This document shows, piece after piece, positions 34,902-44,683 of a stretch of DNA of 64,000 bases. Source of the stretch: Exiguobacterium sp. AM39-5BH (GTDB lineage: Bacteria > Bacillota > Bacilli > Exiguobacteriales > Exiguobacteriaceae); assembly GCF_003467445.1 (NCBI RefSeq), contig NZ_QSGS01000001.1, positions 372,001 to 436,000 of the forward strand, given 5' to 3'. Every line of letters starts with the position of its first letter. Position 1 is the stretch's first letter. The notes below the pieces were generated by a model. The model saw only the letters and a program-made list of their open reading frames with translations, was not told the DNA's origin and did no database searches. The position numbers and the translations under genes were made by a program.

Positions 34902-35138
34902 ATGAGAGACACAATCAATGGAATCATTTTAGTCGGCATGTTGGCACTTGGAATGTTCGCGTTTTATATGGTCGGTGAGATGCGCCACGACGTTGATGTC
35001 GTCGCGACCGAACCGGCGATTGAGCACAGCGTCGAAGAAGAAGTCGCTTTGACGGAAGCTGAGTCACTCGAGGCACAGCTTCTCGCCGAACGCGCTGAGG
35101 AAGAAGAAGACAAGACGACGTGGTTCGCCGCCGAATAA
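34902..35138 (+). CDS. Small SOS-controlled membrane protein at the YneA position
   Basis: A 78-residue protein with one N-terminal membrane helix (about 6-24, NGIILVGMLALGMFAFYMV) and a very acidic tail rich in Glu and Ala (about 40-72). AGGAGG stands before the ATG at 34902. It is the first gene of the LexA-controlled operon divergent from lexA, exactly where B. subtilis has yneA, the SOS cell-division inhibitor. YneA also has an N-terminal membrane segment, but it ends in a LysM domain and is about 105 residues. This protein has no LysM domain and no clear sequence similarity that I can see. A role as SOS division inhibitor is inferred from position and topology only. Confidence 0.75.
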   Translation: MRDTINGIILVGMLALGMFAFYMVGEMRHDVDVVATEPAIEHSVEEEVALTEAESLEAQLLAERAEEEEDKTTWFAAE

Positions 35139-35180
35139 TCTTTTCTGATTGCGAACAGCCCCCGAACCTGTGTATCGTAG

Positions 35181-35855
<675 letters not shown>

Positions 35856-35915
35856 TTCCTGCTCGCTGATTTTGTACAGTAGAAGAACAAATTCAGTAGA
35901 GAGGGGGCGAGCCTG

Positions 35916-36149
35916 ATGCTAGCACCTGAACAGTTGGAGCGAATCAATTTTCTCGCCAACAAAGCGAAGACCGATGGACTGTCACCACAAGAGATGGACG
36001 AGCAGCAAGCGCTGCGCCAACAATATTTGAAAGCGTTCCGCCAATCATTCAAATCACAGATGATGGGGATGAAGGTCGTCGATCCAGACGGAAACGACGT
36101 GACGCCTGAAAAATTGAAAGACGAGCAGAAACGACATCGCTCAGAGTGA
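35916..36149 (+). CDS. ynzC: DUF896 family protein YnzC
   Basis: A 77-residue helical protein of the DUF896 family. LERINFLANKAKTDGLSPQE and QQALRQQYLKAFRQSFK are the conserved two-helix hairpin. The function is unknown; the B. subtilis protein is the third member of the SOS operon. GAGGGGG precedes the ATG. A hairpin follows and tkt has its own promoter, so ynzC ends the operon. Confidence 0.92.
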   Translation: MLAPEQLERINFLANKAKTDGLSPQEMDEQQALRQQYLKAFRQSFKSQMMGMKVVDPDGNDVTPEKLKDEQKRHRSE

Positions 36150-36155
36150 CCACGA

Positions 36156-36190
36156 ATGCACATCCTATTTCATATAGGGTGTGCATGTTT
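36156..36190 (+). terminator. Hairpin after ynzC
   Basis: A 13-bp stem (ATGCACATCCTAT / ATAGGGTGTGCAT) with loop TTCAT, followed by a weak GTTTGTT stretch. Confidence 0.65.
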
Positions 36191-36285
36191 GTTATACGCG
36201 AACGGCGATCAGGGGGGCTTATTGGACCGTTTTCAAGCGAAAGAAAGTAAACGATTCCAATCAATGTGTTATACTAATTAATTAG

Positions 36286-36314
36286 TTGTGACACACGAAT
36301 GAGTGTGCTAAAAT
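36286..36314 (+). promoter_or_regulatory. SigmaA promoter of tkt
   Basis: TTGTGA (36286-36291), a 17-bp spacer and TAAAAT (36309-36314), about 43 bases before the tkt start codon. Confidence 0.7.
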
Positions 36315-36356
36315 ATGACGGGTAGAAACTTTGTAACAACAGAGAGGATGAAATTA

Positions 36357-38339
36357 GTGGAAACAACTACTAAAGAATTATTAGCGATTAACTCGATTCG
36401 GACGCTCTCGATTGATGCGGTCCAAAAAGCGAACTCTGGTCACCCTGGGATGCCGATGGGTGCGGCTCCGATGGCGTTCACACTTTGGACGGATAAAATG
36501 CGTCACAACCCGAAAAACCCGAACTGGTTCAACCGCGATCGGTTCGTTCTTTCAGCGGGACACGGTTCGATGCTCTTGTACTCGCTTCTTCACTTATCTG
36601 GTTACGACCTTTCACTCGACGACCTCAAATCGTTCCGTCAAATGGATTCGAAGACGCCTGGACACCCAGAGTACCGTCACACGCCTGGTGTCGACGCGAC
36701 GACTGGACCGCTTGGCCAAGGGATTGCCATGGCAGTCGGTATGGCGATGGCTGAAAAGCATTTGGAAGCGACTTACAACCGTGATGAGTTTAAAGTGGTT
36801 GACCACTTCACATACGGGATTTGCGGAGACGGTGACTTGATGGAAGGCGTGTCGGCAGAAGCTGCCTCACTCGCTGGTCACTTGAAACTCGGAAAGCTCG
36901 TCGTCCTTTATGATTCAAACGACATCTCACTCGATGGCGACCTTCACAAGTCGTTCTCAGAAAGTGTCGAAGATCGTTTCAACGCTTACGGCTGGCAAGT
37001 GATTCGCGTTGAAGATGGCACGGACATCGGTACAATCGCGAAAGCGATCGACGAAGCGAAAGCGGAAACGTCGAAACCGACCCTCATCGAAGTGAAGACG
37101 GTTATCGGCTTCGGTTCACCGAACAAGTCAGGCAAATCGGCATCACACGGTGCGCCACTCGGCGAAGCTGAAATCGAGCTCACGAAGCAGTTCTACAAGT
37201 GGGAAGGCGAGAACTTCTACGTACCGACCGAAGTGTACGACTTGTTCAATGAGAAAGTCGTTGAGCCAGGTGCCAAAGCGGAAGCGGACTGGAACGAACT
37301 CGTCGCGGCTTACAAGTCGTCACACCCTGAACTCGGTGCCCAGTTCGAGCGTGCAGTGAACAACGAGCTCCCAGAAGGTTGGGACAGCGAGTTGCCGACG
37401 TTCGAAATCGGTTCGAAGAAAGCGACACGTCAAACTAGCGGTGAAGTACTGAACGCAATCGCTAAAGCGGTGCCGACACTCTTCGGTGGTTCGGCTGACC
37501 TCGCAGGCTCGAACAACACGATGATTAAAGGTGCTGCAGACTTCGATGAAGATCCAGCAGGCCGCAACATCTGGTTCGGCGTCCGTGAATTCGCAATGGC
37601 AGCTGCCGTCAACGGTATGGCACTCCACGGTGGTGTCCTTCCTTACGGCGCGACATTCTTCGTCTTCTCAGACTATTTGCGTCCAGCGGTCCGACTCGCG
37701 GCCCTCATGGGAATCCCATCGACGTTCGTCTTGACACACGATTCAATCGCGGTCGGCGAAGACGGCCCGACACACGAACCGGTCGAGCACTTGATGAGCT
37801 TCCGTGCGATGCCAAACTTGTCTGTTCTCCGTCCGGCTGACGGAAAAGAGACGATTGCGGCTTGGAAGCAAGCAATCACGACGAAATCATCACCGTCACT
37901 TCTCGTCTTGACGCGTCAAGCGTTGCCAGAGCTCGTTGGCACGTCGATTGAAGAAGCGGCTAAAGGTGGCTACGTCGTCGCCGGTAACTCGAACGAGGCG
38001 GACGTCCTCCTTCTCGGTACAGGTTCTGAAGTACACGTCCTCGTCGAAGCTCGCGAAGCACTCGCGGCTGACGGCGTGAACGCGGCTGTCGTCTCGATGC
38101 CTTCGTGGGAATTGTTCGAAGCACAGTCAGCAGAATACAAAGAGTCGGTCCTTCCTTCGTCAATCACGAAGCGTGTCTCGCTTGAAGCGGGTGCGACACT
38201 CGGCTGGTACAAATACGTCGGATTCGGCGGTAAAGTACTCGGAATCGACAAGTTCGGTGCCTCTGCCCCTGGGGATCTCCTCATGAAAGAATATGGCATG
38301 TCGGTCGACAACGTCGTCGCTGCTGTCAAATCACTTTAA
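36357..38339 (+). CDS. tkt: Transketolase
   Basis: A 660-residue thiamine-diphosphate enzyme of the non-oxidative pentose phosphate pathway, moving two-carbon units between sugar phosphates. The N-terminal block [26 protein letters not shown] binds substrate phosphate. The ThDP motif is [13 protein letters not shown], and the transketolase signature is [28 protein letters not shown] lies nine bases before the GTG at 36357, which I take as start; an ATG at 36348 is too close to that site and an ATG at 36315 has none. A terminator follows the stop. Confidence 0.96.
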   Translation: METTTKELLAINSIRTLSIDAVQKANSGHPGMPMGAAPMAFTLWTDKMRHNPKNPNWFNRDRFVLSAGHGSMLLYSLLHLSGYDLSLDDLKSFRQMDSKTPGHPEYRHTPGVDATTGPLGQGIAMAVGMAMAEKHLEATYNRDEFKVVDHFTYGICGDGDLMEGVSAEAASLAGHLKLGKLVVLYDSNDISLDGDLHKSFSESVEDRFNAYGWQVIRVEDGTDIGTIAKAIDEAKAETSKPTLIEVKTVIGFGSPNKSGKSASHGAPLGEAEIELTKQFYKWEGENFYVPTEVYDLFNEKVVEPGAKAEADWNELVAAYKSSHPELGAQFERAVNNELPEGWDSELPTFEIGSKKATRQTSGEVLNAIAKAVPTLFGGSADLAGSNNTMIKGAADFDEDPAGRNIWFGVREFAMAAAVNGMALHGGVLPYGATFFVFSDYLRPAVRLAALMGIPSTFVLTHDSIAVGEDGPTHEPVEHLMSFRAMPNLSVLRPADGKETIAAWKQAITTKSSPSLLVLTRQALPELVGTSIEEAAKGGYVVAGNSNEADVLLLGTGSEVHVLVEAREALAADGVNAAVVSMPSWELFEAQSAEYKESVLPSSITKRVSLEAGATLGWYKYVGFGGKVLGIDKFGASAPGDLLMKEYGMSVDNVVAAVKSL

Positions 38340-38351
38340 TCGCTTACTATC

Positions 38352-38387
38352 AGTGGTGGCCCGGAGTTTTGGGTCACCACTTTTTTT
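38352..38387 (+). terminator. Terminator after tkt
   Basis: AGTGGTG...CCC / GGG...CACCACT stem followed by seven T residues. Confidence 0.88.
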
Positions 38388-38462
38388 ACAGACGACTAGC
38401 GAATTAGCGTAATATAGTGTATAGTAAAAAACGATGTTTCATATGGTAGAGGAGGTTAAGCC

Positions 38463-38693
38463 TTGAGTACATTATTCTGGATTCTTCTGATCGTGGCAGC
38501 ACTAATCGGGGGTATTGCGATCGGTTTCTTTATCGCTCGTAAATACATGATGAACTACCTCGAACAGAACCCACCGATCAACGAAGATATGATTCGTACA
38601 TTGATGATGCAAATGGGTCAAAAGCCGTCACAGAAGAAAGTCAACCAAGTGATGCGCGCCATGAACGTTCAAATGAAGAACGAAAAGAAATAA
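38463..38693 (+). CDS. yneF: UPF0154 membrane protein YneF
   Basis: A 76-residue single-pass membrane protein of the UPF0154 family. One helix (about 4-24) is followed by the conserved [21 protein letters not shown] and [16 protein letters not shown]. The function is unknown; B. subtilis yneF also follows tkt. The start is TTG, eight bases after GAGGAGG; no ATG is available in the N-terminal region. Monocistronic, ended by a terminator. Confidence 0.93.
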   Translation: MSTLFWILLIVAALIGGIAIGFFIARKYMMNYLEQNPPINEDMIRTLMMQMGQKPSQKKVNQVMRAMNVQMKNEKK

Positions 38694-38707
38694 ACCGGAT
38701 CGACCGA

Positions 38708-38735
38708 AGCACTTTGCGCCCGCAAAGTGCTTTTT
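38708..38735 (+). terminator. Terminator after yneF
   Basis: A perfect 11-bp stem (AGCACTTTGCG / CGCAAAGTGCT) followed by TTTTTG. Confidence 0.9.
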
Positions 38736-38828
38736 GTATCCATTTTTTGTTAGACAATCGAACAAACTTTCGCTAATCTAAAAGAATAGTCTGAATTCAA
38801 GACAACATAGGGGGTGTTTCCAATTCGT

Positions 38829-40577
38829 GTATTCAAACAATTAGCTTGGTTCTTCAAGCTCGAATGGCGGACGTATGCGCTCGGTATCGTCCTACTCATG
38901 TTCGTTGCGGCGCTCGAACTCGTGCCGCCACGCATCATCGGCCGAATCGTCGATGAGATCAACCGAGAATCGCTCGAAACAGATTTATTGTGGCTCTTGC
39001 TCGGCGGACTCGCGGCAGTCGGAATCGGGAACTACGTGGCCCGTTTCTTCTGGCGATACTTTATCTTCGGCGCCTCGATTCGGCTCGGCCGGATGTTACG
39101 GAGTCAGCTCTATCGCCACTTCACCGATTTAGATCAACGCTTTTATAAGAAGTCGCGGGTCGGAGATTTGATGGCCCATGCGACGAACGATGTGCAAGCC
39201 GTCTCGACGACGGCGGGTGCGGGGATATTGACGCTCGTCGACAGCATTACGATGGGGACGTTCGTCATCATCACGATGGTGACGACGATCAGTTGGAAGT
39301 TGACGGTCGTGGCGTTGTTGCCGCTACCGGTCATGGTCGCGTTGACGACACGATACGGCAAACTATTACATAACCGGTTCGGGGTCGCCCAGGCGGCGTT
39401 CTCCGAACTGAATGACAAAGTCCAAGAGAGCGTCAGTGGCGTCCGGGTATTGAAATCGACTGGGGAAGTCGGCCGCGACGTCGACTCGTTCGAGAAGTTA
39501 TCGGACGAGGTCATGGCGAAGAACGTTCGCGTCGCCAAAATCGATGCCTTGTACGATCCGACCATCTTCGGAATCGTCGGCCTCTCGTATATCCTGTCGA
39601 TCGGTTATGGCGCCTATTTGATTGAACAAGGCGAGCTGACGATCGGTCAAATCGTCAGCTTCACGGCGTATCTCGGCTTGCTTACTTGGCCGATGCTCGC
39701 CTTTGGCTGGCTGTTCAATATCGTCGAACGCGGTCGTGCATCGTACGACCGGATCGAACGGATGCTCGCCGTCAAGCCAGAGATTCAAGACGACCCGATG
39801 GCGGCGACGAAACTCGCTCATTCGGAAATCGAGGCCGATATTCGTGCCTTCCGGTATGATGAGACGCCTGTCTTGCAGGAGGTGTCGTTCCGGATTGAAC
39901 GCGGTCGCACGCTCGGTATCGTCGGGCGGACCGGCTCTGGAAAAACGACGATCGTTCGGCTGTTGACGCGGGAGTATGACGTCCATGACGGCACGATTAA
40001 AATCGGGGGCATCAATATCCGACAAGTGAAGAAATCACTTCTGCTCGACAAGGTCGCCGTCGTCCCGCAAGACCATTTCTTGTTCAGCGACTCGATTGCA
40101 AACAATATCGCGTTCGGCAAACCGGAAGCAAAACTTGACGAGATTATGGAGGCGGCCAAAATCGCCGAAGTGCATGATGACATCATGCGGTTACCGGAAG
40201 GATACGCCACCCTCGTAGGCGAACGAGGCGTGACACTGTCGGGCGGCCAAAAACAACGCATCTCGATCGCACGCGCCCTCATGATCGAAGCGGACGTATT
40301 GATTTTAGACGATGCTCTCTCCGCTGTGGATGCGAAGACAGAAGAGGCGATTATTGATCATTTCCGAGCTGGGAATCCCGATCAGTCCCGATTGATCGTC
40401 GCGCATCGACTGTCCGCGGTCGAGCACGCCGACGAGATTCTCGTCCTCGAGGACGGTCGTATCATCCAACGCGGGCGGCATCAGGACTTGATTCGCGAGC
40501 CCGGTTGGTACAAAGACACGTACGATCGCCAACAACTCGAGGCGATTGTCGAAGGAGGTGGCCACCATGAAGCATGA
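38829..40577 (+). CDS. Multidrug ABC exporter half, degenerate-site subunit (YheI/BmrC-like)
   Basis: About 583 residues: six membrane helices (about 10-300) and one nucleotide-binding domain. Walker A is GRTGSGKTT and the signature is the canonical LSGGQKQR. In Walker B (VLILDDALSAVDA) the catalytic Glu is replaced by Asp, the mark of the non-hydrolysing half of a heterodimer such as BmrC/BmrD of B. subtilis. It overlaps its partner gene by 11 bases. The start is uncertain: AGGGGG (38809-38814) suits an ATT codon at 38823, while GTG at 38829 is 14 bases away and GTG at 38814 lies inside the site. I give the GTG at 38829. Confidence 0.85.
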   Translation, partial: VFKQLAWFFKLEWRTYALGIVLLMFVAALELVPPRIIGRIVDEINRESLETDLLWLLLGGLAAVGIGNYVARFFWRYFIFGASIRLGRMLRSQLYRHFTDLDQRFYKKSRVGDLMAHATNDVQAVSTTAGAGILTLVDSITMGTFVIITMVTTISWKLTVVALLPLPVMVALTTRYGKLLHNRFGVAQAAFSELNDKVQESVSGVRVLKSTGEVGRDVDSFEKLSDEVMAKNVRVAKIDALYDPTIFGIVGLSYILSIGYGAYLIEQGELTIGQIVSFTAYLGLLTWPMLAFGWLFNIVERGRASYDRIERMLAVKPEIQDDPMAATKLAHSEIEADIRAFRYDETPVLQEVSFRIERGRTLGIVGRTGSGKTTIVRLLTREYDVHDGTIKIGGINIRQVKKSLLLDKVAVVPQDHFLFSDSIANNIAFGKPEAKLDEIMEAAKIAEVHDDIMRLPEGYATLVGERGVTLSGGQKQRISIARALMIEADVLILDDALSAVDAKTEEAIIDHFRAGNPDQSRLIVAHRLSAVEHADEILVLEDGRIIQRGRHQDLIREPGWYKDTYDRQQLEAIVEGGGHHEA

Positions 40578-42330
40578 CGTTCAGGAATGGGCGGTCATTA
40601 AACGCCTATTGGCCTACACGAACCGCTACGCACGTCCGCTCGGACTCGCTTTTGTGTTCTTGCTGCTCGCCACCGGCGCAAAACTCGCAGGACCGTTCTT
40701 AATCAAAGTGTTCATCGATGAGTTCGTGACGCCTGGCGTCTATCCGACAAACTGGGTCGTCACCTTGCTCGTTGTTTATTTGGTCTTGCATGTGTCGGCG
40801 ATCATCTTCGACTACTTGCAGTCGATCTCGTTCCAAAAGATTGCCTTGAAGATCGTGCAAAACATCCGGATGGATATCTTTCGTCACGTGATGGGGACGC
40901 GGCTCGCCTACTTTGACCGAACTCCGGCGGGAGTGCTTGTCTCTCGAATCACGAACGACACCGAGGCCGTCAAGGAACTGTACGTCGGGGTAATGAGCAC
41001 GTTCGTACAGTCAGCGGTTCAATTGGTCGGGACGTACGTGTTCCTTTATATCCTCGAACCGACGCTCGCGACGATGGGGCTCGTCCTTGTTCCGCTGTTC
41101 TGGCTCATCATCTGGGCGTATCGCCGCTATTCGACAAAATATTTTGCCCAAGTGCGTGACTTGTTGTCACAACTGAACGGGCAATTGAATGAATCGATCA
41201 ACGGGATGGGAATCGTTCAACAGTTTCGTCAAGAAGAGCGGCTCGTCCGCCAGTTCGAAGAAACGAACGAGGCCCACCAAGAGGCACGCTATCGAAACTT
41301 GAAGCTCGACAGCATGTTGCTGCGACCGATCATCGAGCTGTTGCTCGCCTTCTCCATCATTGGACTGCTCGGCTATTACGGCGTCTTGTCGACGACCGAG
41401 CAAGTGCAGGTCGGGGTCGTCTATGCCTTCATCAGCTACATCGAGCGCATCTTCCGTCCGGTGCTCGACATCATGCAACGCTTGAGCGAGTTTCAACAGG
41501 CGGTCGTCTCGGCGGACCGTGTCTTCAAAATCTTGGACACGGATGAACCGGCTCCAGGAAAGAGTCTTGCCGGTCCTGCCGAAATCGGCTCCGGGGAAGT
41601 CCGGTTCGAGAACGTCACGTTCAGCTACGATGGGGAAGTCGATGTATTGAAACAGATATCATTCGTCGCCAAACCAGGCGAGACGGTCGCCCTCGTCGGT
41701 CACACGGGTAGCGGAAAGAGTTCAATCATCAACCTGTTGACCCGGTTCTATCCGTATCAATCAGGCCAAATCACGATCGACGGGTATCCGATCGAGCAGT
41801 TCGAGGAAGCCGAGCTCCGAGCCAAAGTCGGGCTTGTGCTCCAAGATCCATTTTTGTTCACAGGGACGATCGAGGATAACTTGAAACTGTTCAATCCGAC
41901 AATCGACTCGGACAAAGTCCGGGAAGCGGCCGAGTTCGTGCAAGCTCATACGTTCGTCGAGAAGCTTGAGGCCGGTTACGGACATACGGTCGGTGAGCGC
42001 GGCGCGACATTCTCGAGCGGGGAACGGCAACTGCTCGCCTTCGCCCGGACGGTCGCCCGTGACCCGAAGATTTTGATTTTAGATGAGGCGACGAGTTCGA
42101 TTGACACCGAGACCGAGGAGCGTGTCCAGCTCGCCCTCGATCGGATGAGACGGGGACGGACGACGATTGCCATCGCTCACCGTCTGTCGACAATTCAAGA
42201 TGCCGACTTGATTCTCGTCCTTCATCGGGGTGAGATCGTCGAACGAGGTAACCATCAGGCGCTTTTAAAACAGGATGGGCTGTACAAAAAGATGTACGAA
42301 CTTCAATCTGGCCAACGTCTGATGTCATAA
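40567..42330 (+). CDS. Multidrug ABC exporter half, catalytic subunit (YheH/BmrD-like)
   Basis: A 587-residue ABC half-transporter and the partner of the preceding gene. Six membrane helices (about 15-310) lead to a nucleotide-binding domain with Walker A GHTGSGKSS and a complete Walker B plus Glu (ILILDEATSSID). Its signature motif is degenerate (FSSGERQL instead of LSGGQ). Together the two halves form one full and one degenerate ATP site. The B. subtilis counterpart exports drugs and is induced by ribosome-targeting antibiotics through a leader peptide (bmrB); I see no such leader here. GAAGGAGGTGG precedes the ATG at 40567. It is shorter than BmrD (about 673 residues). Confidence 0.88.
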   Translation: MKHDVQEWAVIKRLLAYTNRYARPLGLAFVFLLLATGAKLAGPFLIKVFIDEFVTPGVYPTNWVVTLLVVYLVLHVSAIIFDYLQSISFQKIALKIVQNIRMDIFRHVMGTRLAYFDRTPAGVLVSRITNDTEAVKELYVGVMSTFVQSAVQLVGTYVFLYILEPTLATMGLVLVPLFWLIIWAYRRYSTKYFAQVRDLLSQLNGQLNESINGMGIVQQFRQEERLVRQFEETNEAHQEARYRNLKLDSMLLRPIIELLLAFSIIGLLGYYGVLSTTEQVQVGVVYAFISYIERIFRPVLDIMQRLSEFQQAVVSADRVFKILDTDEPAPGKSLAGPAEIGSGEVRFENVTFSYDGEVDVLKQISFVAKPGETVALVGHTGSGKSSIINLLTRFYPYQSGQITIDGYPIEQFEEAELRAKVGLVLQDPFLFTGTIEDNLKLFNPTIDSDKVREAAEFVQAHTFVEKLEAGYGHTVGERGATFSSGERQLLAFARTVARDPKILILDEATSSIDTETEERVQLALDRMRRGRTTIAIAHRLSTIQDADLILVLHRGEIVERGNHQALLKQDGLYKKMYELQSGQRLMS

Positions 42331-42335
42331 ATTAC

Positions 42336-42364
42336 AAAAAAGACACCGTCAAGGTGTCTTTTTT
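42336..42364 (+). terminator. Terminator after the ABC pair
   Basis: AAAAAAGACACC / GGTGTCTTTTTT with loop GTCA; flanking A and T runs allow action in both directions, so it may also serve the minus-strand Spo0E-like gene. Confidence 0.9.
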
Positions 42365-42415
42365 CCATGGAAGGACTTACCTCCTGTAAAGAGGGCAAAT
42401 CGCTGAATACACTAA

Positions 42416-42592
42416 TTATAAGTGGTCTAGCGCATGTATAGCCAGGACGTGACGTGTGATCAGTTTATCTAATTCTTGGCTGACGTGAATCACTTCTGGA
42501 GACGTCCAACTGTGCTGTGATGCGATTTCGTATAGTTCATCGCGTTTTTGTTCAATGGCATATTGTAAGTTTTCAGCTGTGATGACCGCCAC
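42416..42592 (-). CDS. Spo0E-like aspartyl-phosphatase family protein (small ORF)
   Basis: A 58-residue ORF read on the minus strand, starting with GTG seven bases after GGGGGA. A TATAAT-like -10 lies just upstream. The translation is a two-helix hairpin: AENLQYAIEQKRDELYEIA, a short turn and then VIHVSQELDKLITRHVL. The motif SQELDKLI is the signature of Spo0E-type proteins, which dephosphorylate Spo0A or related response regulators. These families also occur in bacteria without sporulation, acting on other regulators or remaining unexplained. The gene is alone between the ABC exporter pair and ccdA. The partner here is unknown. Confidence 0.75.
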   Translation of the reverse strand: MAVITAENLQYAIEQKRDELYEIASQHSWTSPEVIHVSQELDKLITRHVLAIHALDHL

Positions 42593-42784
42593 GATATTTC
42601 CCCCATCATTATAAGATCAAAATCATTTCTTAGGAATATCCAAATCTTAGCATCTAGCACTACTGTTTACAAGTTTCATTTCCATTTCAAAGATTACAAT
42701 TTCGAACAAATAATCATTGCAGAAAAAGATGCGAGCATTTTGAAAAGGTTTTCGCTATAATGGGGCTGAAAGGTGGAAGATCGC

Positions 42785-43483
42785 ATGGAAGTTACTCTTT
42801 GGCTCGCGTTTGGGGCGGGCGTCTTGTCATTTTTGTCTCCGTGCACGCTACCGTTGTATCCAGTCTTTTTATCATATATCACTGGGGTCTCGGTCTCTGA
42901 CTTAGAGAGCGAGGGATTGCGGCAGCGCACGGCATGGTTTCATACGTTCTCATTCCTCTTCGGTTTCTCCATCGTCTTTCTCGTGCTCGGTTTGTCAACC
43001 TCGCTGATTGCCGACGTGTTCATTCAATACAAAGATAGTTTGCGCATGTTCGGTGCGATCCTCATCTTCGTATTTGGTGTCTTTTTGGCAGGTCTCTGGC
43101 AACCACGCTTCATGATGCGCGAGAAAAAACTCGCACTAGGAGAGCGCAAGAGCGGCTATTTTGGGACGGCTCTCATTGGGATTGGCTTTGCGGCAGGGTG
43201 GACTCCTTGCACTGGACCGATTCTTGCTGGCGTCATTGCGCTCGCGGCGTCAAACCCGAGTCAAGGAATGGGCTACATGCTGGCATATGTCATCGGTTTT
43301 GCCATCCCGTTCCTCGTCATGGCCGGTTTCGTTGGAAAAATCAAGTACTTGGCACGCAACAGTGCCAAGGTAGCAAGATTCGGAGGCTATCTAATGATGG
43401 CTTTCGGTGTCGTATTATATTTTGATGGCATGAACCGCTTCGCTGCATGGATGAGCGAATTAGTAGGATTCACCGGATTTTAA
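42785..43483 (+). CDS. ccdA: Cytochrome c biogenesis transmembrane thiol reductase CcdA
   Basis: A 232-residue membrane protein with six hydrophobic segments. It passes electrons from cytosolic thioredoxin to ResA outside the membrane. The redox-active cysteines are Cys20 in LSPCTLPLYP and Cys142 in GWTPCTGP. AAAGGTGG stands before the ATG at 42785; an in-frame ATG-like start at 42773 lies inside that site. The gene ends 13 bases before ccdC. In B. subtilis yneI lies between ccdA and ccdC; it is absent here. It works with resABC at 4-7 kb. Confidence 0.93.
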   Translation: MEVTLWLAFGAGVLSFLSPCTLPLYPVFLSYITGVSVSDLESEGLRQRTAWFHTFSFLFGFSIVFLVLGLSTSLIADVFIQYKDSLRMFGAILIFVFGVFLAGLWQPRFMMREKKLALGERKSGYFGTALIGIGFAAGWTPCTGPILAGVIALAASNPSQGMGYMLAYVIGFAIPFLVMAGFVGKIKYLARNSAKVARFGGYLMMAFGVVLYFDGMNRFAAWMSELVGFTGF

Positions 43484-43496
43484 AGGGGTTGACCGA

Positions 43497-43955
43497 ATGT
43501 CGATATTTTGGGGATCGACCCTCGTCGCACTGATGATGGGCTTGATTGCGAGCTTCGTTCGCGTCAAAGCGTCAGCACGTCCGACGAATGCGAAAAAGAT
43601 ATTGCTTCCGCCGCTCGCGATGTCGACGGGCATGTTACAATTTCTCGTCCCGGCGTTTCGACTCACTTGGCTTGAAGTCGGAGAAGCGCTGATCGTCGGA
43701 TTGATTTTCAGCGTGTTCCTCATCAAGACGTCTAATTTCGAGAAACGGGATGGAGAGGTGTACTTGTCTCGCTCGAAAGCGTTCTTTATCGTCGTGTTTG
43801 TCTTGTTGGCCATCCGGACGGTTATGAAGGCGTTCATTGGGGACGAGGTCAACATATTCGCGACGGGCGGCCTGTTCTACTTGATTGCCTGGGGCATGAT
43901 CGTCCCATGGCGCATCGCCATGTATCAAAAATACAAACGAATCGTAGCATCATAA
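43497..43955 (+). CDS. ccdC: CcdC family membrane protein (DUF1453)
   Basis: A 152-residue membrane protein with four hydrophobic segments, of the CcdC/YneJ family. RVKASARPTNAKKILLPPLAMSTG (about 22-45, read as two parts) and SRSKAFFIVVFVLLAIR are family blocks. It neighbours ccdA in B. subtilis as well, but it is not essential for cytochrome c maturation and its function is unknown. AAAGGGG precedes the ATG. A bidirectional terminator follows. Confidence 0.88.
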   Translation: MSIFWGSTLVALMMGLIASFVRVKASARPTNAKKILLPPLAMSTGMLQFLVPAFRLTWLEVGEALIVGLIFSVFLIKTSNFEKRDGEVYLSRSKAFFIVVFVLLAIRTVMKAFIGDEVNIFATGGLFYLIAWGMIVPWRIAMYQKYKRIVAS

Positions 43956-43985
43956 ACGGCATCCCTCGCGAGGGACGCCGTTTTT
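43954..43985. terminator. Bidirectional terminator after ccdC
   Basis: AAACGGC-TCCCTCGCGAGGGA-GCCGTTT, a long nearly perfect palindrome followed by TTTTTG. Confidence 0.88.
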
Positions 43986-43990
43986 GTCGA

Positions 43991-44683
43991 TCAAGAAGAT
44001 TTTTTGGTCATGGCAGCTTCAGTTTTTGCATCAATCCCAGTGTTCGCTTTGACGAGGATGCGCTCGAAGTTTCCGGCGACTTCATCGGACTTCGTCACGT
44101 ACGTGCCGACGATGGCGGTCCCGATCATCAACAGGACAGCTTTCGTGATCTGGACCCATGACGTCGCGGTCATTCCCCCGAAGACAACATACACCGTCAT
44201 CAAGATTCCTACGACGATGACACTCGTTGTGTACGGGATGCCGAGCAATAGCTCGATGAGCGCGCCGGCTCCGACGAGTTGGGCAATCATATAGAAAATC
44301 GAGATGACGATCGCGTTCATGGCGGCGACTCCGCGGACGCGCGGTTTGTTGAATCGAGCTGCGATCATATCGGCCATCGTATATTTCCTGAGGTTACGGA
44401 GCGGCTCGGCGACGAGATAGAGTACGACGAGATAAGCCACGAGGAAACCGATCGAGTAAAAGAAGCCGTCAAATCCGGCGAGGGCGATCATCCCAGCTAT
44501 CCCGAGGAAAGAAGCGGCCGACATGTAGTCCCCGGCGATGGCGAGCCCGTTTTGGAACCCGGTCAACCCTCCATCGGCCGTTTAAAAGTCACTTGCGGTT
44601 TTCGTCTTCCGAGCAGCGAAGAACGTGATGACGAGTGTGAGCCCGACAATCGCGAGGAATAATAGAATGGCGGTCCAGTTCAT
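43991..44683 (-). pseudogene. Sodium:solute (acetate-type) symporter remnant
   Basis: The fragment resembles the first 40% of ActP/YwcA-type symporters. It has a good ribosome site (GAGAGGAGG) and ATG at 44683. The start MNWTAILLFLAIVGL is normal, but codon 34 is TAA (44582-44584) where the family has Tyr in DFYTADGG. The frame then continues intact as [19 protein letters not shown] through [18 protein letters not shown]. After about 226 codons it ends in an unrelated tail; full-length members have about 510 residues, so roughly 290 C-terminal residues are missing. Unlike the other broken genes here, the large deletion shows genuine decay. Confidence 0.85.

Noticed and set aside
35150..35175. 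A fourth LexA box between the small membrane protein gene and yneB
   Set aside because: CGAAC occurs twice, but neither copy has a GTTYG partner at the right distance.
40500..40570. A bmrB-like leader attenuator for the ABC pair
   Set aside because: The region before the first subunit (38736-38828) has no short ORF followed by overlapping hairpins, and the junction between the subunits is a simple overlap.
44279..44662. A plus-strand open frame across the symporter remnant
   Set aside because: The minus strand carries recognisable symporter sequence; the plus frame encodes charged repeats typical of antisense reading.
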